Origin: Soonwooa buanensis
Lineage (GTDB): Bacteria; Bacteroidota; Bacteroidia; Flavobacteriales; Weeksellaceae
Direction of reading: 5' to 3'
Assembly (NCBI RefSeq): GCF_900167905.1
Contig: NZ_FUYZ01000005.1
Location: 62,001 to 126,000 of the forward strand
DNA: 64,000 bases
Shown here piece by piece: positions 34,861 to 44,403 of the stretch (position 1 is the stretch's first letter; each line of letters begins with the position of its first letter). Both the position numbers and the translations under genes were made by a program. Below the pieces are notes generated by a model. It made no database searches, had not been told where the DNA came from, and saw only the letters and a program-made list of their open reading frames with translations.

Positions 34861-37464
34861 ATGACTTCACAAGAAATACGCCAGCAATTTTTAGACTTTT
34901 TCAAAAGCAAAGAGCACCTTATTGTGCCTTCTGCGCCAATTGTTTTAAAAGATGATCCTACTTTGATGTTCTCCAATTCGGGGATGACGCAGTTCAAGGA
35001 TTATTTTTTAGGTTACAAAGAACCAAAAGCCTCAAGAATTGCCGATACACAAAAATGTTTAAGAGTTTCTGGAAAGCACAACGACTTAGACGATGTTGGT
35101 CGTGATACCTATCACCACACGATGTTCGAAATGTTGGGTAACTGGTCTTTTGGCGATTATTTCAAGAAAGAAGCCATCGATTGGGCTTGGGAATTGTTGA
35201 CTGAAGTTTATGGAATTCCAAAGGAAAATCTTTACGTAACTATTTTTGAAGGTGATGCATCTGAAAATTTAGACAGAGATACCGAAGCTTATGATTTTTG
35301 GAAAGCTCACATTGACGAAAGTCGCATTATCAACGGAAACAAGAAAGATAATTTCTGGGAAATGGGTGCAAGTGGACCTTGTGGACCATGTTCAGAAATT
35401 CATGTTGATTTAAGAACTGACGAAGAAAAAGCAAAAGTTTCAGGTCTTGAATTGGTGAATAACGACCATCCTCAAGTTGTGGAAATTTGGAACCTCGTTT
35501 TCATGCAATACAACCGTAAAGCAGACGGAAGTTTAGAAAACCTTCCTGCAAAACACATCGATACCGGAATGGGCTTCGAGCGTCTTTGTATGGCTTTACA
35601 ACACAAAGAATCGAATTATGATACTGATGTTTTCACACCTTTAATTGCTAAGGTTGAAGAACTTTCAGGGAAAAAATATACAGGAATTTTAACGGACGAA
35701 AAAGACATCGCGATTCGTGTTGTGGTTGATCATATTCGTGCAGTTTCGTTTGCGATTGCCGATGGACAGCTGCCTTCTAACAACGGAGCAGGTTATGTTA
35801 TCCGCAGAATTTTAAGAAGAGGAATTTCTTATGCTTATCGTTTTTTAGGCATGAAAGAAGCTTTCCTTTATCAATTGGTTGACGTTCTTAAAAACCAAAT
35901 GGGCGCAACTTTCCCAGAAATTGTGAAGCAAGAAACGTTAGTGACGGAAGTGATTAAAGAAGAAGAAATTTCTTTCTTAAGAACGATTGAAAACGGTTTG
36001 GTAAGAGTTCAGAAATTAATTGAGCAAACGATTTCAAAAGGAGAAAAAGTGCTTCCAAGTGAAGAGGTTTTCGAATTGTATGATACTTACGGTTTTCCAG
36101 ATGATTTAACGAGAATTATCGCAGAAGAAAAAGGTTTGACGATTGATGAGGCAGGTTTCGAAGCTGAATTGCAAAAGCAAAAGCAACGTTCTAAAAAAGA
36201 TTCGGCTGCGAAAGTTTACGATTGGGTTGTTTTAGAAGAAAAGCCAGAAACCTTTGTTGGTTACGACAAAACGGAAAATGAAGTTGTCATCACGCGTTAC
36301 AGAAAAATTGAGAATAAAGACGGTGAGTTTTATCAAATCGTTTTAGACAATACACCTTTCTACCCAGAAGGTGGTGGACAAGTTGGCGATAAAGGAAGTT
36401 TGGAAAATGCAGTTGAAAACATCGAAGTTTTAGAAACTAAAAAAGAAAATAACTTGATTATTTCTTTAATTAAAGAACTTCCGAAAGATGTTTCTGCAGT
36501 TTTTTATGCGAAAGTAAATTCGGCGGACAGAAGAAATTCTCAAGCAAATCACTCGGGAACGCACTTGTTGCACGAAGCTTTGAGAGAGGTTTTGGGAACG
36601 CATGTTGAGCAAAAAGGTTCTTATGTTGGTCCAGATTATTTGCGTTTCGACTTCTCGCATTTCAGTAAAATGAATGAGGAAGAATTGGCTTTGGTTGAGG
36701 AAAAAGTAAATGCTAAAATCAAGGAAAATATTGCGCTTCAAGAGTTTAGAAATATTCCAATTCAAGAAGCTTTGGACAAAGGTGCGATGGCTTTATTTGG
36801 AGAAAAATATGGTGATAATGTCAGAATGATTCAGTTTGGAAGTTCGAAAGAACTTTGTGGTGGAACTCACGTGAAATCAACTGGCGAAATCGGACATTTC
36901 AAATTGGTTTCAGAAGCTTCTGCAGCAGCTGGAATTAGAAGAATTGAGGCTATTTCTGGCGATAAAGCACAAGAATATTATCAATCTTTAGAAAATCAAA
37001 TCTCTGAGCTTTCTCAATTATTGAAATCAAAAGACGTTTTGAAATCTGTTGAGAAATTAATGGAAGAAAATCATATTTTAAAAACTGAATTAGACGCTTA
37101 CAAAAAAGAAAAAGCAAAAGGCGAAATCTCCGATTGGAAAAATGCTTATGAGCAAAAAGGCGACAAACAATTATTGGTAAAGAAAACCTCTTTGGACGCT
37201 GCTTCAGTGAAAGACATTGTTTTCGAATTGAAACGTGAAATTCCAAATTCAGTAACAGTTATTATTTCGGATGCTGATGGAAAACCAATGATAACGGTTG
37301 GTGTTTCAGCAGATTTGGAAAAAACTTACCAAGCTGGTGCAATCGTAAAAGATTTAGCAAAAGAAATCCAAGGCGGCGGCGGCGGAAATCCAGGTTTCGC
37401 AACTGCAGGTGGTAAAAATCTGGATGGATTGGAAAATGCTTATCAGAAAGCATTAGGATTGTAA
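34861..37464 (+). CDS. alaS: Alanyl-tRNA synthetase
   Basis: 867 residues. Class II catalytic domain at the N-terminus (MTSQEIRQQFLDFFKSK, MLFSNSGMTQFKDYFLG is preceded by DPTLMF), the editing domain with zinc-binding HSGTHLLH and CGGTH, a coiled coil (about 690-760), and the C-terminal oligomerisation/DHHA1 domain ending GGGGGNPGFATAGGK. Full length. Transcribed alone from the box at 34760 with an unusual repeat-derived leader; strong terminator behind. Confidence 0.97.
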   Translation: MTSQEIRQQFLDFFKSKEHLIVPSAPIVLKDDPTLMFSNSGMTQFKDYFLGYKEPKASRIADTQKCLRVSGKHNDLDDVGRDTYHHTMFEMLGNWSFGDYFKKEAIDWAWELLTEVYGIPKENLYVTIFEGDASENLDRDTEAYDFWKAHIDESRIINGNKKDNFWEMGASGPCGPCSEIHVDLRTDEEKAKVSGLELVNNDHPQVVEIWNLVFMQYNRKADGSLENLPAKHIDTGMGFERLCMALQHKESNYDTDVFTPLIAKVEELSGKKYTGILTDEKDIAIRVVVDHIRAVSFAIADGQLPSNNGAGYVIRRILRRGISYAYRFLGMKEAFLYQLVDVLKNQMGATFPEIVKQETLVTEVIKEEEISFLRTIENGLVRVQKLIEQTISKGEKVLPSEEVFELYDTYGFPDDLTRIIAEEKGLTIDEAGFEAELQKQKQRSKKDSAAKVYDWVVLEEKPETFVGYDKTENEVVITRYRKIENKDGEFYQIVLDNTPFYPEGGGQVGDKGSLENAVENIEVLETKKENNLIISLIKELPKDVSAVFYAKVNSADRRNSQANHSGTHLLHEALREVLGTHVEQKGSYVGPDYLRFDFSHFSKMNEEELALVEEKVNAKIKENIALQEFRNIPIQEALDKGAMALFGEKYGDNVRMIQFGSSKELCGGTHVKSTGEIGHFKLVSEASAAAGIRRIEAISGDKAQEYYQSLENQISELSQLLKSKDVLKSVEKLMEENHILKTELDAYKKEKAKGEISDWKNAYEQKGDKQLLVKKTSLDAASVKDIVFELKREIPNSVTVIISDADGKPMITVGVSADLEKTYQAGAIVKDLAKEIQGGGGGNPGFATAGGKNLDGLENAYQKALGL

Positions 37465-37811
37465 AAAGATTTTAAGCTTTATAATATAAAAAAGAATCGG
37501 GAGCAACAAAGTTGCTCCCGATTTTGCTTTTCAGCGAACTGAAAAACGTTAAATATAATGATGGTTTTTAGTTTTTTTTTAAGAAAAGAAAAAGTAACAG
37601 ATCATTCGACTTCCAAAAGAAAACGATAAAGCAAGTAGAAGTTTTCCAATGAATTTGATTTTAAAAGTCATTTGTAAGTTGGATTGAAATACTGAAATCT
37701 ATGTTAAAATAGCGTGTTCAAAGGCAGACATAGAGATTTTACAAATGAAAATTATTGTCGAATGATTGTTACAGTTTCCTTTTTCAAACAATACAAATCA
37801 CCTACTTGCTT
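37465..37811. other. Intergenic region (347 bp)
   Basis: Contains the alaS terminator at 37495-37523. The remaining 290 bp are AT-rich with no gene, repeat or clear signal seen. Confidence 0.5.
37495..37523 (+). terminator. Terminator after alaS
   Basis: AATCGGGAGCAAC pairs with GTTGCTCCCGATT around a 3-nt loop, followed by TTGCTTTT. Confidence 0.9.
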
Positions 37812-38957
37812 TTATTTTGCCATTCTGTATGGGAAGTAGTTAACCACTTTGTCCATAAGATTATTCATTAGTTTGTCAGTTTCATCGATTAGAGAATATT
37901 TAGAACCAGCATTCTCGTCCAATTTCCAAACCCAATCGCCAGAAGCACCGTCGAATAAGGTAATTTTGATGATACCTGATTTACTTTCTTTGTTGTTCAT
38001 TTTTTGTACATAATCTCCAGCGATAACAGCGTCAACACCTAATGCTTTCGCAATTTCTTCTTTGCTCGTTGTATAAAGTGTCGACATAATGCCGCTATTT
38101 TTTAGTTTAAGATTGGTTGTGCTAATGTCTTGAAACTCAATAGAGTAACTATTTTGGTTTCTTAACAAAAATTTGTAAAGGCTTTCTTGTACTTTTTCTT
38201 CTATTTCTTTTTCGTTACGGACACGTTCTTTTTTACTGGTAATTTGTTTTTTGTTTTCACCTTCGATGTCAACAGAAAAAGGAATAATTGCTACAGTCTT
38301 ATGTGCTGTGATATAATCGTCATAACGTTTTGAAAGGAAAATATTTTTGTTTTTCGACTTATCCAAACTCGTTTGTAGATCAGTACTTTTTTGGAATAAT
38401 TTTCCTGAAGTAAAAGGATCTGTACCAATAATTCCATTAGTTGCAGCACCCAAAATCATGTTTCCAAGACTAGGTTTTTTCTTTTCTTCAGGTGCTTTTG
38501 TCGTCACTGTACCAGTCGACTGAACCATCATATTACCTAGATTACCTGTAGAACCTGCGATTTGGCTGATTGTTTTTGGTTTTTTAACCAAGCTATTAAT
38601 TAAAGCTGGATTGTTATTTAGTGTAGTGACAATACTTGGATTAAGACTAAGAGCTAAAACAACATCTTCATTTTTAGTCAATAATTTTAAAAAATCTGGA
38701 CTTGCATTAATTGTATTGATAATGTTCGGGTTAGCAATTATTAAATTTAGAACTTGAGGTTCGTCAACGACTGCATCCAATAGTTTTTCATTCATGTTTA
38801 ATGAATTGATTAACTGTGGATTAGCGTTAATTGCGTTAAGGATTTGTGGATTTTTCTTAATAGCTTTGGTAACTGCCTTTGTTGGAGGCATCGCCATTTG
38901 GGCATTAACTTGTGACGCTGCTACAAGGAGAAGCGCAGAAAGTAAAATTTTTTTCAT
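37812..38957 (-). CDS. Secreted protein: decapeptide repeats plus CsgG/LpoB-like C-terminal domain
   Basis: 381 residues. Signal peptide ends at SQVNAQ. Residues 36-135 are ten tandem 10-residue repeats, pattern NPxIIxxIxx (NPQILNAINA, NPQLINSLNM, NPNIINTINA, NPALINSLVK). Residues about 220-381 form an alpha/beta domain: HKTVAIIPFSVDI, EFQDISTTNLKLK, LGVDAVIAGDYV, IKITLFDGASGDWVWKL, and a terminal helix. This order resembles CsgG, LpoB and GNA1162-type periplasmic domains. The same domain occurs, split, in the gene 18 bp upstream, so the pair forms an operon. Function unknown; likely periplasmic or outer-membrane-associated. Confidence 0.68.
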   Translation of the reverse strand: MKKILLSALLLVAASQVNAQMAMPPTKAVTKAIKKNPQILNAINANPQLINSLNMNEKLLDAVVDEPQVLNLIIANPNIINTINASPDFLKLLTKNEDVVLALSLNPSIVTTLNNNPALINSLVKKPKTISQIAGSTGNLGNMMVQSTGTVTTKAPEEKKKPSLGNMILGAATNGIIGTDPFTSGKLFQKSTDLQTSLDKSKNKNIFLSKRYDDYITAHKTVAIIPFSVDIEGENKKQITSKKERVRNEKEIEEKVQESLYKFLLRNQNSYSIEFQDISTTNLKLKNSGIMSTLYTTSKEEIAKALGVDAVIAGDYVQKMNNKESKSGIIKITLFDGASGDWVWKLDENAGSKYSLIDETDKLMNNLMDKVVNYFPYRMAK

Positions 38958-38975
38958 GATGTTAAGATTTGTTTG

Positions 38976-41900
38976 TTAGTTATTGTTGAAATAAGGGAAA
39001 TTCTTGTTGAGTCTCTTGATAACATTGACAACGGTTTTTGACATGTCGTAAATTCTGGTTTTAGAATTTTCGTTGATGTATTGCCAAAGCACTTTGTCGC
39101 TATCTTTTCCGAAGACGTTAATGGTAAATTTTGATTTGTCTTTCGGATCTAATGTTGGATCAAGGATAGAAGCCGTCGTTTGCGAAAATGTCTTTTCACG
39201 CAGGCTTACCGTGTCATATTTGTGAGATAATGCATCTTTACCAAAATCAAAGAATTGTAAATCGATCATATCATTTAATAACATTTGGTTGATTTTAGAA
39301 TTCACGATAACTTCGGCAACGGTTTTCTGTTCTTGCGTTAATCCTTTAGAAATTTGTGCAAACAAGTTTTTATCAATTCCTAAATTATCATTAGCATAAC
39401 TTGCCATAATCTCCTGATGATCGCCTTTTACAATACCATTAAGGACTTCTTTGGTATCAGATAATCTGTACGCAAGCACTTCCAATTCTTCTGGTGTTTT
39501 ATTAAGAATTGTAAAATCTTCGTCGGCTGCAATACCTAATAATTGATTAATTTTTGAACGGTTATCAATTAAAATATTTGCTGTGGCTTCGTCATTACCA
39601 AGAAGATTTGCGAGTTGGATTTTATCACCTTTTAGAAGAGACAAAATACCTTCTTTATTATTAAGTAACAAGTCCGAAGCTTTGGAAATAGCATTGTCGT
39701 TAAGCCCCGTTTTTAAACCTGAAAACCAAACTTTAAGCGTTCCTGACGGCGAATTGTCATTAAGTATATCGCCTAACAAAGTTGTTGAACTGCCGATAAT
39801 TTGAGCAAATTGTCCAATCTGGCTGAAGTTAAGTTCTACACCAAAAAGATTTCTGTTTTGCTGTAATAAACCAGTGATAATATTTTGGATATTTCCGCTG
39901 TTGATATTGCTGATAAAATCTTTGTTATTACTGATGAATAGTCCAAGTTGCTGGATATCGATACCTTCTAATTTGTTTCCAAAAAGTTGAGTTCCGTTTT
40001 GTGTAAGATTATTAATAATCGATTCTTGATCAAGATCTATTAAACTGCTGATGTTGTTTTTATCCGTTAATATTGAAGCATATTTTTGGACGCCATCTGT
40101 CGATAATTTGTTACCGATAATTTGGCTACTATTTGCTAGAGCCATATTCACCAATCCAGAATAATCACCTTTGATGATTCCTCCCAAATGGTCTTTATTT
40201 TTTAAAATTAAATTGGTATAAAATGACGTTGACTCATCTCCGAAACTACCTACCAATCGCCCAACATTATTACCCAAAGCCTCTTGCCAAGCATTCGACG
40301 TATCTCCAGATGCTAGCTTGCCGATAAGCTCTTGGTTGTCAATTAAAATATTTCCGAATTCGCCCAACTGGTTTTTGTCCAGCACAGTTCCTAAAAGATT
40401 GGCATCTTTACTAAGTAAGGATGTCATCATACTTTTCGCATCGCCATTCATTGCATTTCGTAAAAAATCTTTGTTGTTGCCAAGTAGTTTTGCAAATTTC
40501 TGAATATCAACATTTTGTATTTGATCTCCGAAAATTTTCAAACCATTTTCTGTCAAATTAGTTACAATCATTTGCGTATCGCCAGATAAAAGTCCGGTGA
40601 TAGCTTCTTTATTTGTAAGAAGAGAGGCGTAATTTTTTGCTTCTTCCGATGGTAAAATTTCGCCAATTAAAGAAGCATTGTTACTTAGTAAATCACTTGT
40701 GAAAGAAGTAAAATCACCACTAACAGCTTTCGCAAAAAGATCTTTATTTTTTACAATTAAATCTGTGTAAAAATTAGAAGAAGTGGTCGGCACCATTCCT
40801 GATATGGTAGAAATGTTCTTGCTTAACATATCTTGCAACAGATTAGAAGTATCGCCAGAAGCTAGTTTTACAATAATATCAGAATTGTTATTTAAGATTT
40901 CTCCAAATTTTCCCAATTGTGCTGCGTCTAGTGCTGTCCCAAGAATATTACTGTCTTTACTTAATAAAGAATTCAGCATTTTTTTTGGGTCACCATCGAT
41001 AGTACTTTGGATAAATTCTCTATTATTTGCAATAAGTTTTGCAAATTTTTGTACATCCGCATTTCCTATTTGATCTCCGAAAAGCTGCGCTCCACTTTGT
41101 GTTAAAGTCGAAATAATAGATTGCGTATTACCAGACAATAAGCCTTTAACAGCTTCTTTATTGGTTAGTAAAGCGGCATATTTTTGAGCTTCACCCAGTG
41201 GAAGTTTTTCGCCAATTAAAGAAATATTATTAACTAACAAATCTGTTGTCAACGCTGTGAAATCACCCTTCAAAGCTTTACCAACTAGTTCTTTATTATT
41301 CAAAATTAAATTAGAATAAAAAGACGCATTATTACCGCCAATCATGTTGGTTACATGACCGATATTTTTGTCAAGAACATCATTTAACAAATTGCTAGTG
41401 TCACCCGTCGCTAACTTCGCAATAATACTTGCATTGTTGCTAAGAGCCGTCGTCAAAAATGAATTTTGTTCACCTGCATATTTGCTCGTAATACTTGTTA
41501 CATTACTAGAAATAATATCGAACATAATCCCTTTCGTATTACCGTCAATTACATTCTGTACAACTTTAGTGTTGTTTTGTATCAACTTGACAACTTGAGG
41601 GTTAAGGTTGAGTTCGCTGCCTAATAAGCTGGCATTATTGGAAACTAAATCACTAAATAAATTTGAGGTATCACCTTTCGTAAGTTTAGTTATCGTTTTT
41701 GAATTTTTTGCTGCAATTTCTGCTACTTTTTGCCAATTACCTTCGGGAAGAAGAGATCCTGCAATCGAGGTAATTGCGGCAATATCTCCAGATTTTAATT
41801 TTTGATAAAACTCACCAGGTTTTGTAATTGCATCTATTAAAGCATTTGGATTTTTTATAAACTTAAGCGCCTGTATCCCAGGAATATTTCCTTTAAGCTG

Positions 41901-42455
41901 AGATATTGCTAGATCACTTAGAGCTTTAGAAAGGTTCTGCCAACCAGTTTTTTGATTATCAACTTCGAGGTCATACGTACAAATAAGTACGGCGTCGACA
42001 TTTAATAATTTAGCTAAATATGATGGTGGATAATCGCCAGGATGTAAGAAGTAGCCAATATCCTGAAGAAGTTTATTGGTTATTCTTATGTCTTGTAAAT
42101 AAATTTCGGATTTGTAATTATCAAATACATCCCAAAACTGTTCTTGCAACAATTTACCAATCATCTGTTGATTTTCAAATTGTTGTTCAGCAATTTCTTC
42201 GGTGTAATCTAAAGGTTTGATGTACGATATCGCCGTATTAAAAGGAATAATCGCAATCTTGACATGCTCGTCGATTTCATCTTTGAGATTCTCATCAGCG
42301 TATATAACGTCATTTTGGTTAGATTTCAGTAAGGTTGCATACTTGCTTGCAATACTAATAACTGATGTAATCTGGCCAAGTTGAGCGTTAACTAGTGTCA
42401 TGGGAAATAACGTCATCCCAAACAGGAGGAGAATTGAACATTTTCTTCTCAGCAT
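38976..42455 (-). CDS. Giant secreted repeat protein: about 900-residue repeat inserted in a CsgG/LpoB-like domain
   Basis: 1159 residues. Signal peptide ends at LVNAQ. Residues 64-170 give the first half of an alpha/beta domain (HVKIAIIPFNTAI, YLQDIRITNKLLQDIGY, LNVDAVLICTYDL). Residues 1105-1159 give the second half (KFTINVFGKDSDKVLWQYI, VVNVIKRLNKNFPYF). Both align with the unbroken domain of the 381-residue neighbour. Between them are about 15 clear helical repeats of 45-46 residues, with GD or GN at a fixed position (GDTSNLLQDMLSKN, GDFTSFTSDLLSNN) and NNKxxI before it. They group into a four-unit super-repeat of about 183 residues, present three times. No catalytic motif. Function unknown. 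Confidence 0.72.
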   Translation of the reverse strand: MLRRKCSILLLFGMTLFPMTLVNAQLGQITSVISIASKYATLLKSNQNDVIYADENLKDEIDEHVKIAIIPFNTAISYIKPLDYTEEIAEQQFENQQMIGKLLQEQFWDVFDNYKSEIYLQDIRITNKLLQDIGYFLHPGDYPPSYLAKLLNVDAVLICTYDLEVDNQKTGWQNLSKALSDLAISQLKGNIPGIQALKFIKNPNALIDAITKPGEFYQKLKSGDIAAITSIAGSLLPEGNWQKVAEIAAKNSKTITKLTKGDTSNLFSDLVSNNASLLGSELNLNPQVVKLIQNNTKVVQNVIDGNTKGIMFDIISSNVTSITSKYAGEQNSFLTTALSNNASIIAKLATGDTSNLLNDVLDKNIGHVTNMIGGNNASFYSNLILNNKELVGKALKGDFTALTTDLLVNNISLIGEKLPLGEAQKYAALLTNKEAVKGLLSGNTQSIISTLTQSGAQLFGDQIGNADVQKFAKLIANNREFIQSTIDGDPKKMLNSLLSKDSNILGTALDAAQLGKFGEILNNNSDIIVKLASGDTSNLLQDMLSKNISTISGMVPTTSSNFYTDLIVKNKDLFAKAVSGDFTSFTSDLLSNNASLIGEILPSEEAKNYASLLTNKEAITGLLSGDTQMIVTNLTENGLKIFGDQIQNVDIQKFAKLLGNNKDFLRNAMNGDAKSMMTSLLSKDANLLGTVLDKNQLGEFGNILIDNQELIGKLASGDTSNAWQEALGNNVGRLVGSFGDESTSFYTNLILKNKDHLGGIIKGDYSGLVNMALANSSQIIGNKLSTDGVQKYASILTDKNNISSLIDLDQESIINNLTQNGTQLFGNKLEGIDIQQLGLFISNNKDFISNINSGNIQNIITGLLQQNRNLFGVELNFSQIGQFAQIIGSSTTLLGDILNDNSPSGTLKVWFSGLKTGLNDNAISKASDLLLNNKEGILSLLKGDKIQLANLLGNDEATANILIDNRSKINQLLGIAADEDFTILNKTPEELEVLAYRLSDTKEVLNGIVKGDHQEIMASYANDNLGIDKNLFAQISKGLTQEQKTVAEVIVNSKINQMLLNDMIDLQFFDFGKDALSHKYDTVSLREKTFSQTTASILDPTLDPKDKSKFTINVFGKDSDKVLWQYINENSKTRIYDMSKTVVNVIKRLNKNFPYFNNN

Positions 42456-42995
42456 AATTTTAGTTTTTCGTTAGTTGGTTAATGGTTTTGAGTTAGACAT
42501 TTATAAGTACTTAACTCAGGCGTTTCAATCTTGACGCAAAGATGTTTTATTTAAAAATTAAAACTAAATTTTACTGAGGTAGTTATAAGGTAGTTCCATC
42601 TACTACCTAGAAGAGTAGTTTATTTAACGTTTTGATTATTAATGTTTTAGCAGCTTGTTGTAGACGGTTGATTTTGTATTTGTAGACAGATTTTCAAAAG
42701 TTATTTTTTGACATTTTGGAAGATTATTAGAGATTTTATTGATAATCATGACTTAGGTTTTTGTGCTCTATTGATATTAAAATATTTGCGTTTTGTTTGC
42801 TAAAATTGGTAACCTAAAGACTTTTTAAAAAGCAATTAACTGCCATTTTACTTATCAAAATTATTTTTGTAATAGGTTGAATATTAGTCTTGTATTAATT
42901 TTTTGTTTAAAAATTCATGCATTTTAAAATAGCATTAATTGTAGCTTTTCGATGCTTGTTTTAATATTGTTGAGATAAATAACAACTTAAATAAT
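42456..42995. other. Intergenic region between divergent genes (540 bp)
   Basis: AT-rich. Contains a likely promoter for the repeat-protein operon (42537-42544, minus). Nothing else that I can support; no gene on either strand. Confidence 0.5.
42537..42544 (-). promoter_or_regulatory. Probable -7 promoter box of the repeat-protein operon
   Basis: On the minus strand reads CATCTTTG, one base off TAnnTTTG, 82 nt before the ATG at 42455. Confidence 0.45.
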
Positions 42996-44354
42996 ATGAA
43001 AAAGAAAAATTTACTTTTACAACTTTGTGGAGCAATGCTTCTTGTGTCTTCTGCAATGAGTGCGCAAGAATATAGAAAGATTACACAACCCAATTCAGCG
43101 TTTCAAGATGTTAACGATAATGGCGTTGCGGTTGGTTTTGGATTAATGTATGATTGGACTACGAAGGTGGTAACTCCAAAAGAATCAGTAGTTTATAGAT
43201 TGAGATCTATTAATAATAATGGCGATATGACCGCTGGTGTTACTGTTGGTGCTCAAAAAGTTGCGTCTTACAAGCTTAATGGTAGCAATTCTTGGACTTC
43301 AATACCGCTGCCGCCAAATACAATTAATTCAACTTTATATACAGAAGGGGTTCCGTATCAAATTTCAGAAAACGGAAAGTATATTGTCGGAAGTATGGGC
43401 TTATTTGACAATCAATTACAAAAAGATATTGTAATACCTTTCATATTTGATACAACAACAGGCGTGACCAGTAGAGCTTCGAATTCTGATTTTGTAGACG
43501 GAACTTTTTTAACAGTTAATAATGCTGGAGATACTGCAGGATGGATTGATATTCCGTTGACAAGTACGAGAAGAGTGCCGACTTTATATAGTAATTCGGG
43601 TGTTTTTAAGTACATCAAAAATAACAGCGGAAATTTGCCGCAGGTTATTAATAACGAAGTTAAAGCCATTAATAATAATGGGGTAGCGGTTGGACAATTT
43701 GATAATTTACCATTTATCTACGATCCTGCTACGGATACATATACGGAGTTTGCAAACCCTAATCCTACTAAATATTTTGGAGGTGCATTTTCAAGCATTT
43801 CGGAGGACGGGACTATTGTAGGAATGTGGTATACAGCAGGACAAAGTAACCGTTTTGCAACGATATATCATCCGAATTTGGGGACTACACCACTAGATCT
43901 GAAAGCATATTTAGAATCGAGAGGCGTTACAGTCCAAAGTGGTGGTACTGCTAACAATATGGGGCCAGCTTTAGCAATTTCTCCAAATGGAAAATTTATC
44001 ATCGGTTTTGAAGATGGACCTGCAGTTGTTGCTTACGGATGGATTGTTAACATTCCTGAATTGGTGCTAGCTAACAATGAGGTTGAGGCCAGTAAACTGA
44101 CAGTTAATGTATATCCTAATCCTGTTATTGATGACATTAATATTGACTTGAGAACTTCGAAAGCTGGCGTTGCAAAAGTCGAGCTTTATTCGCTTGATGG
44201 TAAACTTATAAAATCTGAAAATAAGAATTTATCAAACGGAATTAACCACATTAATGTTAATGTTGCTCAAGCTGCAAAAGGAACTAAGAATCTTATCTTG
44301 GTTATTAATACACCTGAAGGTAACAGGATTTCTAAAAAGTTGGTAATTAAATAA
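42996..44354 (+). CDS. T9SS type A sorting-domain protein with HAF-like repeats
   Basis: 452 residues. Signal peptide ends near AMSAQ. The body repeats a propeller-like motif with INNNG or ISENG turns followed by VGxx (DVNDNGVAVGFG, SINNNGDMTAGV, AINNNGVAVGQF, SISEDGTIVGMW, AISPNGKFIIGF), as in extracellular HAF repeats. The last 80 residues are the T9SS sorting domain: VNVYPNPVIDDINIDL, YSLDGKLIKSE and KKLVIK. It should be exported by T9SS and attached to the cell surface or released. Binding target unknown. Confidence 0.85.
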   Translation: MKKKNLLLQLCGAMLLVSSAMSAQEYRKITQPNSAFQDVNDNGVAVGFGLMYDWTTKVVTPKESVVYRLRSINNNGDMTAGVTVGAQKVASYKLNGSNSWTSIPLPPNTINSTLYTEGVPYQISENGKYIVGSMGLFDNQLQKDIVIPFIFDTTTGVTSRASNSDFVDGTFLTVNNAGDTAGWIDIPLTSTRRVPTLYSNSGVFKYIKNNSGNLPQVINNEVKAINNNGVAVGQFDNLPFIYDPATDTYTEFANPNPTKYFGGAFSSISEDGTIVGMWYTAGQSNRFATIYHPNLGTTPLDLKAYLESRGVTVQSGGTANNMGPALAISPNGKFIIGFEDGPAVVAYGWIVNIPELVLANNEVEASKLTVNVYPNPVIDDINIDLRTSKAGVAKVELYSLDGKLIKSENKNLSNGINHINVNVAQAAKGTKNLILVINTPEGNRISKKLVIK

Positions 44355-44374
44355 TTATATATTTTGTATTGTGG

Positions 44375-44401
44375 AAAGCGATGGATTTTGTTCATCGCTT
44401 T
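44375..44401. terminator. Bidirectional terminator
   Basis: AAAGCGATG (44375-44383) pairs with CATCGCTTT (44393-44401), followed by a T-run, between convergent genes ending at 44354 and 44404. Confidence 0.82.
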
Positions 44402-44403
44402 TT

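Noticed and set aside
39583-41805. Genes opposite the repeat protein
   Set aside because: The plus-strand frames recur with the 46-residue repeat period and are mirror images of the real gene.
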